From positions 8,415,501-8,479,500 of the forward strand of contig LR746268.1 in NCBI GenBank assembly GCA_902729315.2: 64,000 nt of DNA. Direction: 5' to 3'. This document shows, piece by piece, positions 20,567-30,470 of this stretch. The number at the start of each line of letters is the position of its first letter. Within the stretch, counting starts at the first letter, position 1. A model generated the notes under the pieces. The model did no database searches. It was not told where the DNA came from and saw nothing but the letters and a program-made list of their open reading frames with translations. The stretch is from Spirodela intermedia. Its lineage: Eukaryota > Streptophyta > Magnoliopsida > Alismatales > Araceae. The translations under genes and the position numbers were made by a program.

Positions 20567-21982
20567 ATGAGCAGCATGAGCAGCAGCAGCGTCCCCCAGC
20601 TGCTACTGACGGGGGAGCACGAGGCTGCCGACGGCACGGAGCTCTCCCTAAGAGAAGCCTTCGCCCTCCTCCGACCCCGCCTCCGGCCGCCCTTCCCCCT
20701 GCGGAGCCCCTCCTCCCCCGCCGAGTACCACCAGCTAATCCTCGCCCTCGCCTACGGCGCCCTCTCCGATCACCCCCGCGCCGCCCGCGCCCACCTCGTC
20801 CACCTCCATGCCACCGTCTCCGACGGGTACTCCCTCTTCACCCGTACCCTCCTCCACCTCTCCCTCCACTCCTTCCCCAGGCTCCTCCCCTCGGCACGGG
20901 CCCGCCTCCTCTCCGTCACCTCCGAGCTCATCGGCACTGCCGCCGTGGGGGTCGACCGCCTGGTCGTCTCCCTGCTCCGGTGGGTCCACATCGGGGACTT
21001 CTCCCCTCCCAATCTCTGGCTCGCGGAGCAGCTCCTGGGGGTCCTCACCCTCCGCTGGAGCTGGCTCCTGGAGGAGCCCTCCGTCCTCACCTCCGCCCTC
21101 TTCCTCTTCCTCCGCCTGCTCTCCGACCACTACAGGCTCGCCGCCGGTGACGGCAGGATGGACTCCCTGAAGAGCGCCGAGGTGGGCTTCTGCGTCAGGG
21201 CCCTCCGGGAGCAGTTCCACCTCTGCGTCGCCATCGGCAGAGACCTCGTGCGGCTCCTGCAGGACCTCGTCTCCGTCCCCGAGTTCCGCCGCTTGTGGGA
21301 AGACCTGTTGATCCGCCCCTCCGACATCTCCCGACTCTACCGGCGGAGCACGCCGGCGGAGTACCTCCTGATGGGAATTACGCCGGAGATGGAGACGAGG
21401 ATGAGGTTCCTGCTGAGCCAAGTGAAGACGGGGAGCCGGCGGCGGTACCTGGAGTGGTTCGCCGGGAAGTTTCTTCGCCGGCCGGAGCAGGAGGCGGCGG
21501 CGGTGGACCTCGTGCGGTTCGTCTGCTGCGCGCACCACCCCCCCAACGAGGTTCTCCGCTCCGACGTGGTGCCGAGGTGGATGATGGTGGGGTGGCTGCT
21601 CACGGCCTGCCGGAAGAACTACTTCGCCGCCGGCGCCAAACTGGCGCTCTTCTACGACTGGCTCTTCTTCGACGAGGTCAACGACAGCATCATGAACATC
21701 GAGCCGGCGATCCTGCTAATGGTCAACTCCGTGCCGGAGTACGTGGAGCTGACCCAGACACTGATGGAGTTCCTGCTCCTGCTGGTGGACCACTACGATG
21801 AGGGTCGAAGGGATTTGATTCTTCAGAGCGTTCGGAAGGCCTTCCGGGAGGTGGTGAGGAAGGGGGTAGTGCAGTCCCTGGATGCCCTGTCCACCTGCAG
21901 CCTGATCTCCCCGGCTCTCAGGGAGAGTTTCACCAGGCTCATCCATGGATCCAACCCAGCTCAAGCTCAAGCCGTTGACTGA
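20567..21982 (+). CDS. INTS3: Integrator complex subunit 3-like protein (N-terminal domain only), intronless
   Basis: INTS3 is a helical scaffold of the Integrator complex (snRNA 3' processing) and of the SOSS DNA-repair complex. This is one uninterrupted frame of 471 aa from the ATG at 20567. A low-complexity head (~45 aa) precedes a long alpha-helical repeat. The region about 285-400 matches metazoan INTS3 best: RRYLEWFAGKFL, then VRFVCCAHHPPNEVLRSDVVPRW and ALFYDWLFFDEVNDSIMNIE. Human INTS3 is about 1,040 aa, and the C-terminal half is absent here: the frame stops at TGA and the next gene is on the other strand. Plant homologues may simply be short. Codon usage is extremely GC3-rich, giving a long antisense shadow frame. 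Assignment is from memory of human INTS3. Confidence 0.82.
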   Translation: MSSMSSSSVPQLLLTGEHEAADGTELSLREAFALLRPRLRPPFPLRSPSSPAEYHQLILALAYGALSDHPRAARAHLVHLHATVSDGYSLFTRTLLHLSLHSFPRLLPSARARLLSVTSELIGTAAVGVDRLVVSLLRWVHIGDFSPPNLWLAEQLLGVLTLRWSWLLEEPSVLTSALFLFLRLLSDHYRLAAGDGRMDSLKSAEVGFCVRALREQFHLCVAIGRDLVRLLQDLVSVPEFRRLWEDLLIRPSDISRLYRRSTPAEYLLMGITPEMETRMRFLLSQVKTGSRRRYLEWFAGKFLRRPEQEAAAVDLVRFVCCAHHPPNEVLRSDVVPRWMMVGWLLTACRKNYFAAGAKLALFYDWLFFDEVNDSIMNIEPAILLMVNSVPEYVELTQTLMEFLLLLVDHYDEGRRDLILQSVRKAFREVVRKGVVQSLDALSTCSLISPALRESFTRLIHGSNPAQAQAVD

Positions 21983-22376
21983 CGGGAAAGCCCCCTCCCC
22001 TCCCCCACCACAAAGAAGGGAGTCTCTTTCACTGGAGGAGCCCAGCAGAAACCCTAGGGGAATGATCTGCAGGAGGGAACATAGAATCGAACCATTCATG
22101 AGCTTCGATTAAATCAAAGTTAGAAAGGAAAGCAAGGGATGATTGATTACCTATGAATGCTGCAGGCCTACTGTCAACGGATACTTGCGTGAGGCAATCC
22201 AATGTAAGCTGCTACAGATTAAAAAGGCTTATCAATGGTAAAGAATCAGGCAATTTCAGCCTTTTAATCTGCGCCACGAATCAATCGATACATTACAATG
22301 CACAGGGAGGGAGGGGAGGGGAGGAGAGGAGAGGGGAGAGGAGGGGAGGAGAAGGGGGGAACATGGCGTGGGGAAG
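21983..22376. other. Convergent intergenic spacer, purine-rich
   Basis: Tail-to-tail spacer between the INTS3-like gene and BASS1. It includes a G/A-rich low-complexity tract at about 22303-22360. No gene. Confidence 0.5.
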
Positions 22377-25193
22377 TTACTCCGAGTTGTCTACATCGGA
22401 TGAAAGCCTGTCAGGGGGATCCGAGGGATCCACGTATCTCCAAATAAAACCCAAGGTGCTACCCATGATGTTCATGATGACAGCTGACATGGCGCAGGGT
22501 AGGGAGACCAGAGGAGATGTGAAATGGGAGCTTGCCAGGACGACCCCCAAAGATGAGTTCTGCATCCCCACCTGGGGAAGCAAAGGACAGAGAATCACAA
22601 GATTGGAGTGGCAAATCCACTTAAGAAGAAGTATATGATCGCATAAACTATTTAAAAAGTCTAACTCTGTTATGATCCCATCAACTGATATGCTTCATGT
22701 CATAGGACCAATCAATATATATATATATATATATATTATCGCATGCCCATAAAAGGGAAAGAACAGTTATCAGGGAACTATTAATGCCAAAATAACTTCT
22801 CTGTGTAGGGTAGAATCTGCACCACGACTTTCTGGAATAACGACTTTAATCATCTACCAGCTTGCTTACTTCAAGGTTAAAACTCAAAAGGAAATAAAAA
22901 ATTATAACATTCCTGGTTATGACGCGTGTTTAGTTCCATCTACATCACACAAAATCCCAAAACTTCTGCATTGAAACGGAGATCAAGAAGTAGCATGGAT
23001 GGCACAGTTTACGATGTAAAAGGGAATGGAGCACGGGCTTGCCACAGTGGAAGGAATCTGTAGTTTATATCACATACTGCACTCCTTTGTGTTGTTTCAG
23101 TTGAGACACTGGAACCATCAATGGAAGCAGTACAAACAGGGTCAATACCTCAATCGAAATTGCTCGACGCTGCCGCTCTTTGTACCCACAAATAGCTGAT
23201 GAAGTGTACCTGCAACGTAGAATGTATGGAACTTTTGAAAAGTCTATGCCATACTTCTCACATTGGGAAGCCTAATAATGAGCATGTGTGTTTCTACCCA
23301 CGAGAAGAGTATTTATACTGTAGTGTGAGAACCAGTAGATAGATACAATTCATGAATAAAGAAACGAGTCAAAGACGAGAGAGAAGGGAGGCCATACCCC
23401 ACCAAGTACCCTGCAAGATGCAGCAATATGACAGATATTATGACAGCTCCCAAATCTCCGGATAAAAAGCTTTTGAGCCCAAAGTTTGGGACACCATCAA
23501 TTCCATTTGACGCAGCAGCCATTGATTGTCTCAGACGAACGAGGTTTTCTGAGAATACACTGCATAAAAGGCAAAGTCATAGATGGACTCGGAATTATGC
23601 TCTTTTTCAGAGCCGGTGAAGAATCAGATTTCCAAAGCAAACCTGCTCGCTAACAATGAAGAGGCTAACACGGCAAGAAGTGGGGCAAATGGTGTCACCA
23701 CTTTCACAAAATCTGGAACCACTTTTTGCATGTAGGAACCCAGCAGAAGTGGGGCTACCACCACCTGAAGAAAACCAAAAATATTTACCGACCTGGAAAA
23801 GAAATCTGATATAGGATGAAAATATGCGCTGAAGATTATTAATTCACCTGCAAGGTGCTAATGGAGAGCTTGACAGCGTCCACAGGGACATATGCTCCAG
23901 CCAGGATTTTGGTCAATGTTGGAGTAAGGAACACCGCAGATAGAGTTGTGCAAACAGTCATTACAATGGAAAGTGGCACGTCTCCTTGAGCAATTAGGGT
24001 AACCTGCAATGCTATTTGAAGGAAATGGATGAGAAAATGCAGAGCCTCCCTGGAAAATGTTGTAAGAGTTATGACAATCTTACGCCATGCCAATGTTGAG
24101 CACCCTGGGCTGAGTGCAACTAATGATGCCGTAAGTTATTTATCAAACATGCATACTATGTGATTCTATTTTGAATTGATGGATACATCATTTGTGTGAT
24201 CCATTTCCCTTGCATATCAAGTGTTTTGAACTGCGACAAAATCAGGTTAGTTTTTTTCTCTTTCTTTTTTGAAATTGAGATGCACGAGAAGATATCTTAC
24301 AACATTCGATGCTGTACCCCCAGGACAACATGCAAGGAGAATCAAGCCAACAGAAAGAGCTGGCGAAAGTCCCATGGCCTTGCCAATAATTGCTCCAAAA
24401 ACTGGCATGATGGTGTATTGAGCAGCACATCCAAAGAGTATCTGCCAAAAAAATGACAGAAAATATTCAAACCACAAATATCAACAAGGAGAACCTAAGC
24501 CTTACGTTCCAAAAGAGTTTAAAAAAAAAGAAAAAGAAGAAGAAGAGGTCTGCCATAAACCGCAAAATTTATTTATCCGTTAGTAAATAAAGCAATTCGA
24601 TCTGTATTTGTCAGCAGACTATCTAAAATCATCTGAAGTATCCACAGACATATCACATTTTCCATGCTTAAAATTCCATTTTAAAAGGACCAGGGAGATC
24701 GCCAATCGTAACACGAGAACTTCAATCGGAAAACTATCCCGATAGGAGAATAGCCACGCAATCTGTTATCCAAGCCAAAAATCTCCATGCTATATCCCTA
24801 ATGAGAACTTACAGACAAGGGCCTTTTCGCGAGTAAAATGAAGAAGTCCTCAAGGTCCAGCGTGATCCCCATGGCCAGCATTATAAACCCCAGAGCACAG
24901 CTGTAGGAACCAGGCCCCCTCTCCACGAACCAGGAGAAGGCCGAGGGCTTGACGCACGCGACGGCGCCGCCAGCCGTCACGTAGAGTGGGTAGAGGCTGG
25001 CCGCCGTCACCATGACCTCTTCCCACCCGGGTCGCCGAGGAGCCGGCGGTTCCCGGCTCCTCTGCTGCGCTCTGATCCCCGCCACTCTCGGAACTACGGA
25101 TGAACTAGGTCTCCGTCGACCTGAGGGGAGGAGACCTTCGGGACGGCGCCATGGGAGGGAGCTGAGAGGGCGGAGGGAGAGGCCGAAAGACAT
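22377..25193 (-). CDS. BASS1: Plastid sodium/metabolite cotransporter, BASS1-like
   Basis: Bile-acid:sodium symporter family; plant BASS proteins sit in the plastid envelope, and BASS1's substrate is not firmly known. Seven exons, 5' to 3': 24813-25193, 24301-24441, 23848-24003, 23643-23764, 23398-23559, 23149-23209, 22377-22571; 405 aa, phases all consistent. An Arg/Ser-rich transit peptide (~60 aa) precedes SLYPLYVTAGG and the first helices. The family signatures are intact: GLILLACCPGGTASNV (ion-binding crossover), VTLIAQGDVPLSIVMT, and the terminal EVGMQNSSLGVVLASSHF. About nine or ten membrane segments are visible. The start at 25193 is the first ATG before a plausible transit peptide. 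BASS1 is favoured over BASS2-4 from remembered sequence. Confidence 0.93.
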
Positions 25194-26209
25194 GGTTGGC
25201 TTCCCGGATCTGCTGAGGCCGGAAGTGAGATTCCGGCTCTCCTTTCCTCCGTTTTATGCCTGCAACAGCCGCGCGTGAGAATTCGCGGGAGTGGTAACCA
25301 CACACTCGTGTACACGGAATCTCTCAGGAGATAGAGACAATCTCGCTCCCCTGTCGGTCCACGTGGCTGTAACGTGGCCGGGCCTGCTAATGGCCACCGC
25401 CTTAGGAGGGCTGACAACTGGGCTGTTTGGGTCGGCCCAAACATGTAGAGCACAATACTTTGGCCCAGTATCTCGTCAGAAACTTGGCGACTCTGAAGAT
25501 TTTCTACAGCGTATTGCTTTCTTAAAGCTCAAAATCAAATTAAAAAATCATATGCCGGTAAAATATCAAATTTTCCTCGTCTAACCATACAACGGAAAAA
25601 ATGGGCCTTTTTTAATAATTACGCTGACTTTTCGTTTATAAACATGATTTTAGTGTCATTATTGCATGCGTTAAATAACACATCGTATGTTTCATAAAAG
25701 CTAATCTTTTTATTTTATTTTTTTATTTTTTTAACCAGTTAAGATATAAGCTAATTCGCATGCACTTTGACTTATCATGCACGCATTCTATGCAGAAAAA
25801 TGCAATTTTTTTCAATGATCAACTAAAATATAAAATATATCTCTTTGTCTAAGAAAGGATATATAGAAACCAAGCTAAGTGAAATAATAGGAAATATTCA
25901 TCAAGAAAATCCTAATCGATGTAAGCTAAAAGGGTTAGTTCTAGTGGGCGATGAAGTTAGGGGGGAAAATGTAAAAAAAACGAGAAATAATTATGACACG
26001 GGAGTGGTCTAGATCGTATCATCATCCAATCAGTGAAGAGTAGTACGCAATGGTAATGGGCATGCCAATGGAACAAGTAAGCACAAAGTCAACCAATCAT
26101 CTATTTTTGGGAAGTGGGCTTCAGAGATATCCGCCTAACAGTGTGGTACTCCCGTGCTAAGCCTAGGCTCGAGTAGCGTTTAGTAAAGTTAGGGTCCATT
26201 CTTTCCCTA

Positions 26210-26213
<4 letters not shown>

Positions 26214-26242
<29 letters not shown>
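26214..26242. repeat. (CT)n microsatellite
   Basis: A pure CT run, followed by a short TG/GC alternating stretch that could adopt Z-DNA. Confidence 0.9.
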
Positions 26243-26584
26243 ATGTGCATGTGTGTGTGTGCGTGCACACCTATCAGTCTTCCATCCTTTCCGCTTACCC
26301 CCCCGTTAGTGGTAGCAATAACAGTGTGTAAACCCTAAATGAGTTTATGTCGATCCGATACCATGTAAGGCCAGACGAGCCGGTTAGTGAGATTGGATCA
26401 AAGAGGCCAAATCGATAAAAATGCGCTATAATATAACTTGTTCCTCGCCTCGAAGGTTTACACACCAGTACGTTCACCATCAGGCGAGGCTCGTGCCGGG
26501 CTAGGCTTGGGGTTCATACTTGCTTTTCTAGAACAGGAAGAAGAACCCGGTACAGAAGGGAGAGGCCATGCGTGATCTGTCCTT

Positions 26585-26618
26585 GAGGAGGAGGAGGAGG
26601 AGGAGGAGGAGGAGGAGG
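26585..26618. repeat. (GAG)n trinucleotide run in the NAC 3' flank
   Basis: About eleven GAG/AGG triplets, within 75 bp of the NAC stop codon. Confidence 0.9.
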
Positions 26619-26689
26619 TCAGTTATTTGTCTTCCCATCAAGGAACGGGAGGAACTGTGTGAAGAACACGGAAGATAATTGATCTTCTG

Positions 26690-27717
26690 CTACAAGTCCT
26701 GATGGGTCTCTTCATCTTCGTCGAAACTGAAGGGGATCGAGGAGAAGCTGTCGCTCGAGAAGGAGGGCTGGGTGATCTGAGAAGCGAGCAACTTATCGAG
26801 GACCTTCCAGTCGACGAGGGCGTCTTCCCCGGGGGCGATCTCAGGGTGTAGGAACTGCTCCGCTAAGCTTGCAGACGGAGGAGGGCTCTCCAGGAGGTTC
26901 CCGAGATAGGGAAGCTTGAGCTCGAGATCCTCTTGGTCATGGAGATCCCCGCCACCGCCGCCGCCGCCGCCGAAGGGGTGGAGAAGATGGCCGTGACGAG
27001 TAATCTCCGCCGTGGCTAGAAGCCTAATCCCGCCGTGGTTCCAACCACCGAAGCTTTGCCTCTGGGTCGGAGTATTCTGTTTCCTGAATGCCCGGCACAC
27101 CACCCAGCCTTCTTCCTGAAGACCACAAGAACGTCAATAGATTCAATCACAGAGTTGACATATGATTGGAGACGACGGATCATAATCTCCCTGGATCTTG
27201 AACTGACCTGAGTAGGCGCGTGCTCGCTGGTCTGAAGGCGGTATTCGTGCATGATCCAGTCGGTCTTCCTCCCGTTGGGAGCCCTTCCCTGGTAGAAGAC
27301 CAGGGTCTTCCTCATCCCGATGATCTTGTTCTTGGAGAGCACCGCTTTGTCCCGGCCCGTCGCCTTCCAGAACCCGGCGGCGGTGGCCCTGTTGGTGCGA
27401 GTCCCAGTCGGGTACTTCTTGTCCTTGTGGCTGAAGAAGTACCACTCGTTCTGATCTTCATGGCCTAGCTTGCATCTATCTACAGGAATCGCAGAAGATA
27501 ACAATCAGAAAATCCGCATGAACGGTGACTTCTCCTTTCTTCTTCGTCTTTCTCTACCTTGGAGATCCCAGGGTTCTATTCTATATAGGTCGACGTCTGC
27601 GATAACCTCTAGATCGATCTTCTCAGAGGCCACTTTCCTCGTGAGGTAGTAGCCCACGAGCTCCTCCTCCGTTGGATGGAACCTAAACCCTGGTGGTACC
27701 CATGGCTCCACCTCCAT
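26690..27717 (-). CDS. NAC-domain transcription factor, VND/NST-like
   Basis: A plant-specific DNA-binding transcription factor. Exons, 5' to 3': 27558-27717, 27208-27479, 26690-27115; 285 aa. All five NAC subdomains are present in about residues 6-155: [19 protein letters not shown] (A), [20 protein letters not shown] (B), [23 protein letters not shown] with FWKATGRDK (C), [27 protein letters not shown] (D, in separate parts) and [10 protein letters not shown] (E). The two introns are at the conserved NAC positions. The EPWDLQ / [20 protein letters not shown] combination is that of the VASCULAR-RELATED NAC (VND)/NST clade that controls secondary-wall formation. The C-terminal half is acidic and Ser/Phe-rich, with a poly-Gly run of eight, as expected of an activation domain. 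Exact orthology is uncertain. Confidence 0.95.
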
Positions 27718-27756
27718 CTCCGAGAACCTGGGAAAACCAGCAAATTTCCGTCACAG

Positions 27757-28042
27757 AGAGATAGATAGATAGATAGAGAGCGAGAGGGAGAGATAGATAG
27801 ATAGATAGAGAGCGAGAGGGAGAGATAGATAGATAGATAGAGAGCGAGAGGGAGAGATAGATAGATAGATAGGGAGCGAGAGGGAGAGAGATAGATAGAT
27901 AGATAGATAGGGAGCGAGAGGGAGAGAGATAGATAGATAGATAGATAGAGAACGAGAGGGAGAGATAGATAGATAGAGAGCGAGAGGGAGAGATAGATAG
28001 ATAGATAGAGAGCGAGAGGGAGAGATAGATAGATAGATAGAG

Positions 28043-28082
<40 letters not shown>
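27757..28082. repeat. GATA/GAGA minisatellite, about nine units of 32-38 bp
   Basis: Each unit is several GATA tetramers followed by agagagcgagaggg. Spacing of the gcgagaggg block is 32 bp for the first units (27781, 27813, 27845), then 34-38 bp where extra GATA copies were added. It ends in a pure GA run (28043-28082). It lies just upstream of the NAC start on the template side. Confidence 0.95.
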
Positions 28083-28085
<3 letters not shown>

Positions 28086-28540
28086 AGGAATAAAACAGCC
28101 TGCTTAGAATTCCGAAAGGAAGAAAGGAACTGTTCCGAGATGTAGGAGAGAGAGCTATCTCTAGATGCTGAGCTCCGGGGATGCAGAAGGGCGATGAAGG
28201 ACATTCTCTCACCGCCTCTCTCCGGCTCTCCTCCGGGAGCTTCGGCCATGGATTCGTAGCATTAGGATTCAAAGAGGTGGCACTGTTACTCACCGGGATA
28301 GACGGGGACGGAGAGCCTTTGTCGGCCGAGAGGTCTCTCTGTGAGATCGGAGAACGAGGGGAAGAAGGATCTTCGCAGGCGACGCTATAGTTTTCCGTGC
28401 GGAATAATATTATACGGAGGCTGGCTAAGTGGTGCAATGCGAGTTATATATAAAACCCACGGTGGTGGCCTCGTGGAGAAGACGGCAGTTACAGCGATCG
28501 ATAGGCAGAGAGAAAGAGGAGAGAGAGAAAGTGAAAGAGA

Positions 28541-28551
28541 AGAGAGAGAGA

Positions 28552-28608
<57 letters not shown>
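28541..28608. repeat. (GA)n microsatellite
   Basis: A nearly pure GA run about 68 bp long, one interruption near 28553. Confidence 0.95.
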
Positions 28609-28610
<2 letters not shown>

Positions 28611-29024
28611 CTCGATTGCGCGTGGGCCGATAGACGAGAAAGAAAGACAGAGAACAGGATTTTGGACGGCGTGTCCCGGGATCCTCACTCACGCCACCCC
28701 GACCCTCTTCCTCTCTGTCTTCTCTCTCTCTGTATATCTCATCCCTATCTCTCTCTATCTTTCTGGCCGGAGGATTGCAGTACAAGACAGCATATAAATA
28801 TGGACATCTTTTTCCCTTCCCACTTTTCCACTTTCCCCGCTCAAAGAATGCCAACTGGATGAAAAGGAGACCTCCCCGTCGGACCTGGCGAAGACTCCAC
28901 GCCAGATGTCATCCTCTCACTCCTCCACGTCGTTTCAGGAGGTCGTCCCCCTCGTTCTTATCATACAACCAATCAGCACCCGAGTTCTTACTCTCCGGTC
29001 TCCCCGCAAATACCTCACAGAAAG

Positions 29025-29107
29025 AAATAGAAATAGAAATAGAAATATAAATAGAAATAGAAATAGAAATATAAATATAAATATAAATATAAATATAAAT
29101 ATAAATG
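29025..29107. repeat. AAATAG / AAATAT hexanucleotide array
   Basis: About fourteen 6-bp units. The left units are AAATAG and the right ones AAATAT, with one mixed zone, showing spread of a G-to-T variant along the array. Confidence 0.92.
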
Positions 29108-29182
29108 GATATATATATATCGAGAGAAAGATAGAGAGAGGAGAGGGGACAGCATGAGTTGCCGGCCACTAGCAAGGCTTGG

Positions 29183-29185
<3 letters not shown>

Positions 29186-29215
<30 letters not shown>
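29186..29215. repeat. (GA)n microsatellite
   Basis: A short pure GA run followed by a G-rich tail. Confidence 0.9.
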
Positions 29216-29218
<3 letters not shown>

Positions 29219-30351
29219 GAGGGGGACCGTCATGCCCGTGGATGCTTCTTCTAGGATCTAGGATTTACAGAAGCTAACGAGTGCAACCTCAGAATGAGGA
29301 TTCATGGCGGCGGGGTTCCTCTGCATGGAAGAACCTTCCATCTGCTCTCCCCGTCCCGTTCATTCAGTCGAGCTTCAGGGCTCGAACAAAGAAGAGCAGG
29401 AGTCGTACCAGGTGTTCGGCCGAAGTCCAGGACGAGATCGATGGGCTGTCGGAGAAGCAAGACGAAGGCCGTGGCCCCGGCGATCGGTGGCGGCGGGCGG
29501 CGAGTCGCCGTGGCGGTGGTTGGAAGGCCCTGCAATGATTCTCCATGATTAGATGGATTGAAAGGCCGCCGCTTCTCCGCCGCCCTGATCTTCTCTGGGC
29601 AGCGGCTCCCGAAGAGAAAGGTTGATGGAGCAACGACATATCCAGAGCGTATGGGGATGAGCTCTGATTGATGCTCTCTCTCTCGATTCAGTGCATATAG
29701 ACGATACTTTCGCAGTTCATCGATGTTGGCTCTCTCTCTCTCTCTTTCACCGACGTGCGACCCCGCCATGAGACCGTCCGGTCATTTTACCTTCTTCAAA
29801 GCTTAGGCGGGGCCCACTAGACGTGTGGGTCCCATCAACTCACCTAACAACTCTGCCGGCTGGCTGCTGGTGGGGAGGTGATGGTCGGTGTTGGTCGGCC
29901 TCATAAGCCGGTGACGGTCGGCGAAATCGAGTAGACGGGTGGCGCGGTGGGCCCACACACGGCCCAGAGACCACAAATCAGGCCCAGTGCTTCAGACTGA
30001 GGCTCTTCCCGTGGGGTCCACAGTACAAAACGTGGGACCTTGAATAAATAAGAACTTGTTGAATAAAAATATTCCCAGAATACTTGAAATCAAGTCAGTA
30101 GAAGAAGGCCCGGCCCGGCAGTGTTAAGGGCCACATTTTTGCCACGTGGATGTTCCACGTTCACTCCGGTGACTGCCCAATAAGCTGGCCCATTAATCTA
30201 TGCGGTGGGCTTGCACGGGCTCGGCCCATTCTAATTAATTTTCGAGGATGAGGCAGATATAAAAAAGAAACGAAGGGGATTCGAGATTCCGAACCATCTC
30301 GAATGCTCCGCACGCGCTACGTGGCGCTCGAATACGCCGGTTCCGGCTGCC

Positions 30352-30366
30352 GGGGGGGGGGGGGGG
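30352..30366 (+). repeat. Poly-G run of 15
   Basis: Fifteen consecutive G in the probable EMB8 5' UTR, 104 bp before the chosen ATG. Prone to length error in sequencing. Confidence 0.85.
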
Positions 30367-30470
30367 TTAACTGTCGGCCTCTGGTTGCGCTCCTCATGAG
30401 AGTGGAACGAAGCTTCAGCGGCCTTCCCCTTTCATCCTCTCCGTGCTCTTTTCTGCGGGAATCGGAGTTG

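Larger units (their letters stand above)
25194..26689. other. AT-rich intergenic region between BASS1 and NAC genes
   Basis: Strongly AT-rich from about 25480 to 26000. A (CT)n run lies at 26214-26242 followed by alternating TG/GC sequence, and a GAG-triplet run at 26585-26618. No gene or RNA recognised; the minus-strand frame 26295-26480 has no similarity I can name. Confidence 0.5.
27718..30470. other. Divergent spacer between NAC and EMB8, rich in simple repeats
   Basis: This 2.75-kb spacer holds the GATA/GAGA minisatellite, two GA microsatellites and an A-rich hexanucleotide array listed separately. Between them lie unique stretches at 28085-28500 and 29230-30300. In 29290-29770 several frames overlap on both strands (for example 29302-29769 minus), none with a recognisable domain. 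A frame in phase with the EMB8 coding exon begins at an ATG at 30303, but a run of 15 G (30352-30366) makes it an unlikely start. Part of the left end is the NAC 5' UTR and promoter. Confidence 0.6.

Noticed and set aside
20735-21538. A 267-codon minus-strand frame
   Set aside because: It is exactly antisense to the INTS3-like exon and rich in Glu/Gly/Pro, the expected shadow of GC3-rich coding sequence. No domain.
22153-22638. A 161-codon plus-strand frame
   Set aside because: Runs antisense over the last BASS1 exon and through a G/A-rich tract.
27757-28082. Array of regular units considered as a CRISPR-like array
   Set aside because: Units are continuous low-complexity GATA/GA sequence with no unique spacers, in a eukaryotic nuclear region.
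28429-28862. Plus and minus frames of 120-170 codons
   Set aside because: Translations of the GA microsatellite (Arg-Glu or Ser-Leu runs) with short flanks.
29302-29769. A 155-codon minus-strand frame overlapping three plus-strand frames
   Set aside because: All frames in this GC-rich patch are open by composition; none has a domain or convincing splice partners.
30303-30470. Upstream ATG at 30303 as the EMB8 start
   Set aside because: The extra 56 residues cross a 15-G run and have no similarity to EMB8; the ATG at 30471 directly precedes the conserved N-terminal helix.
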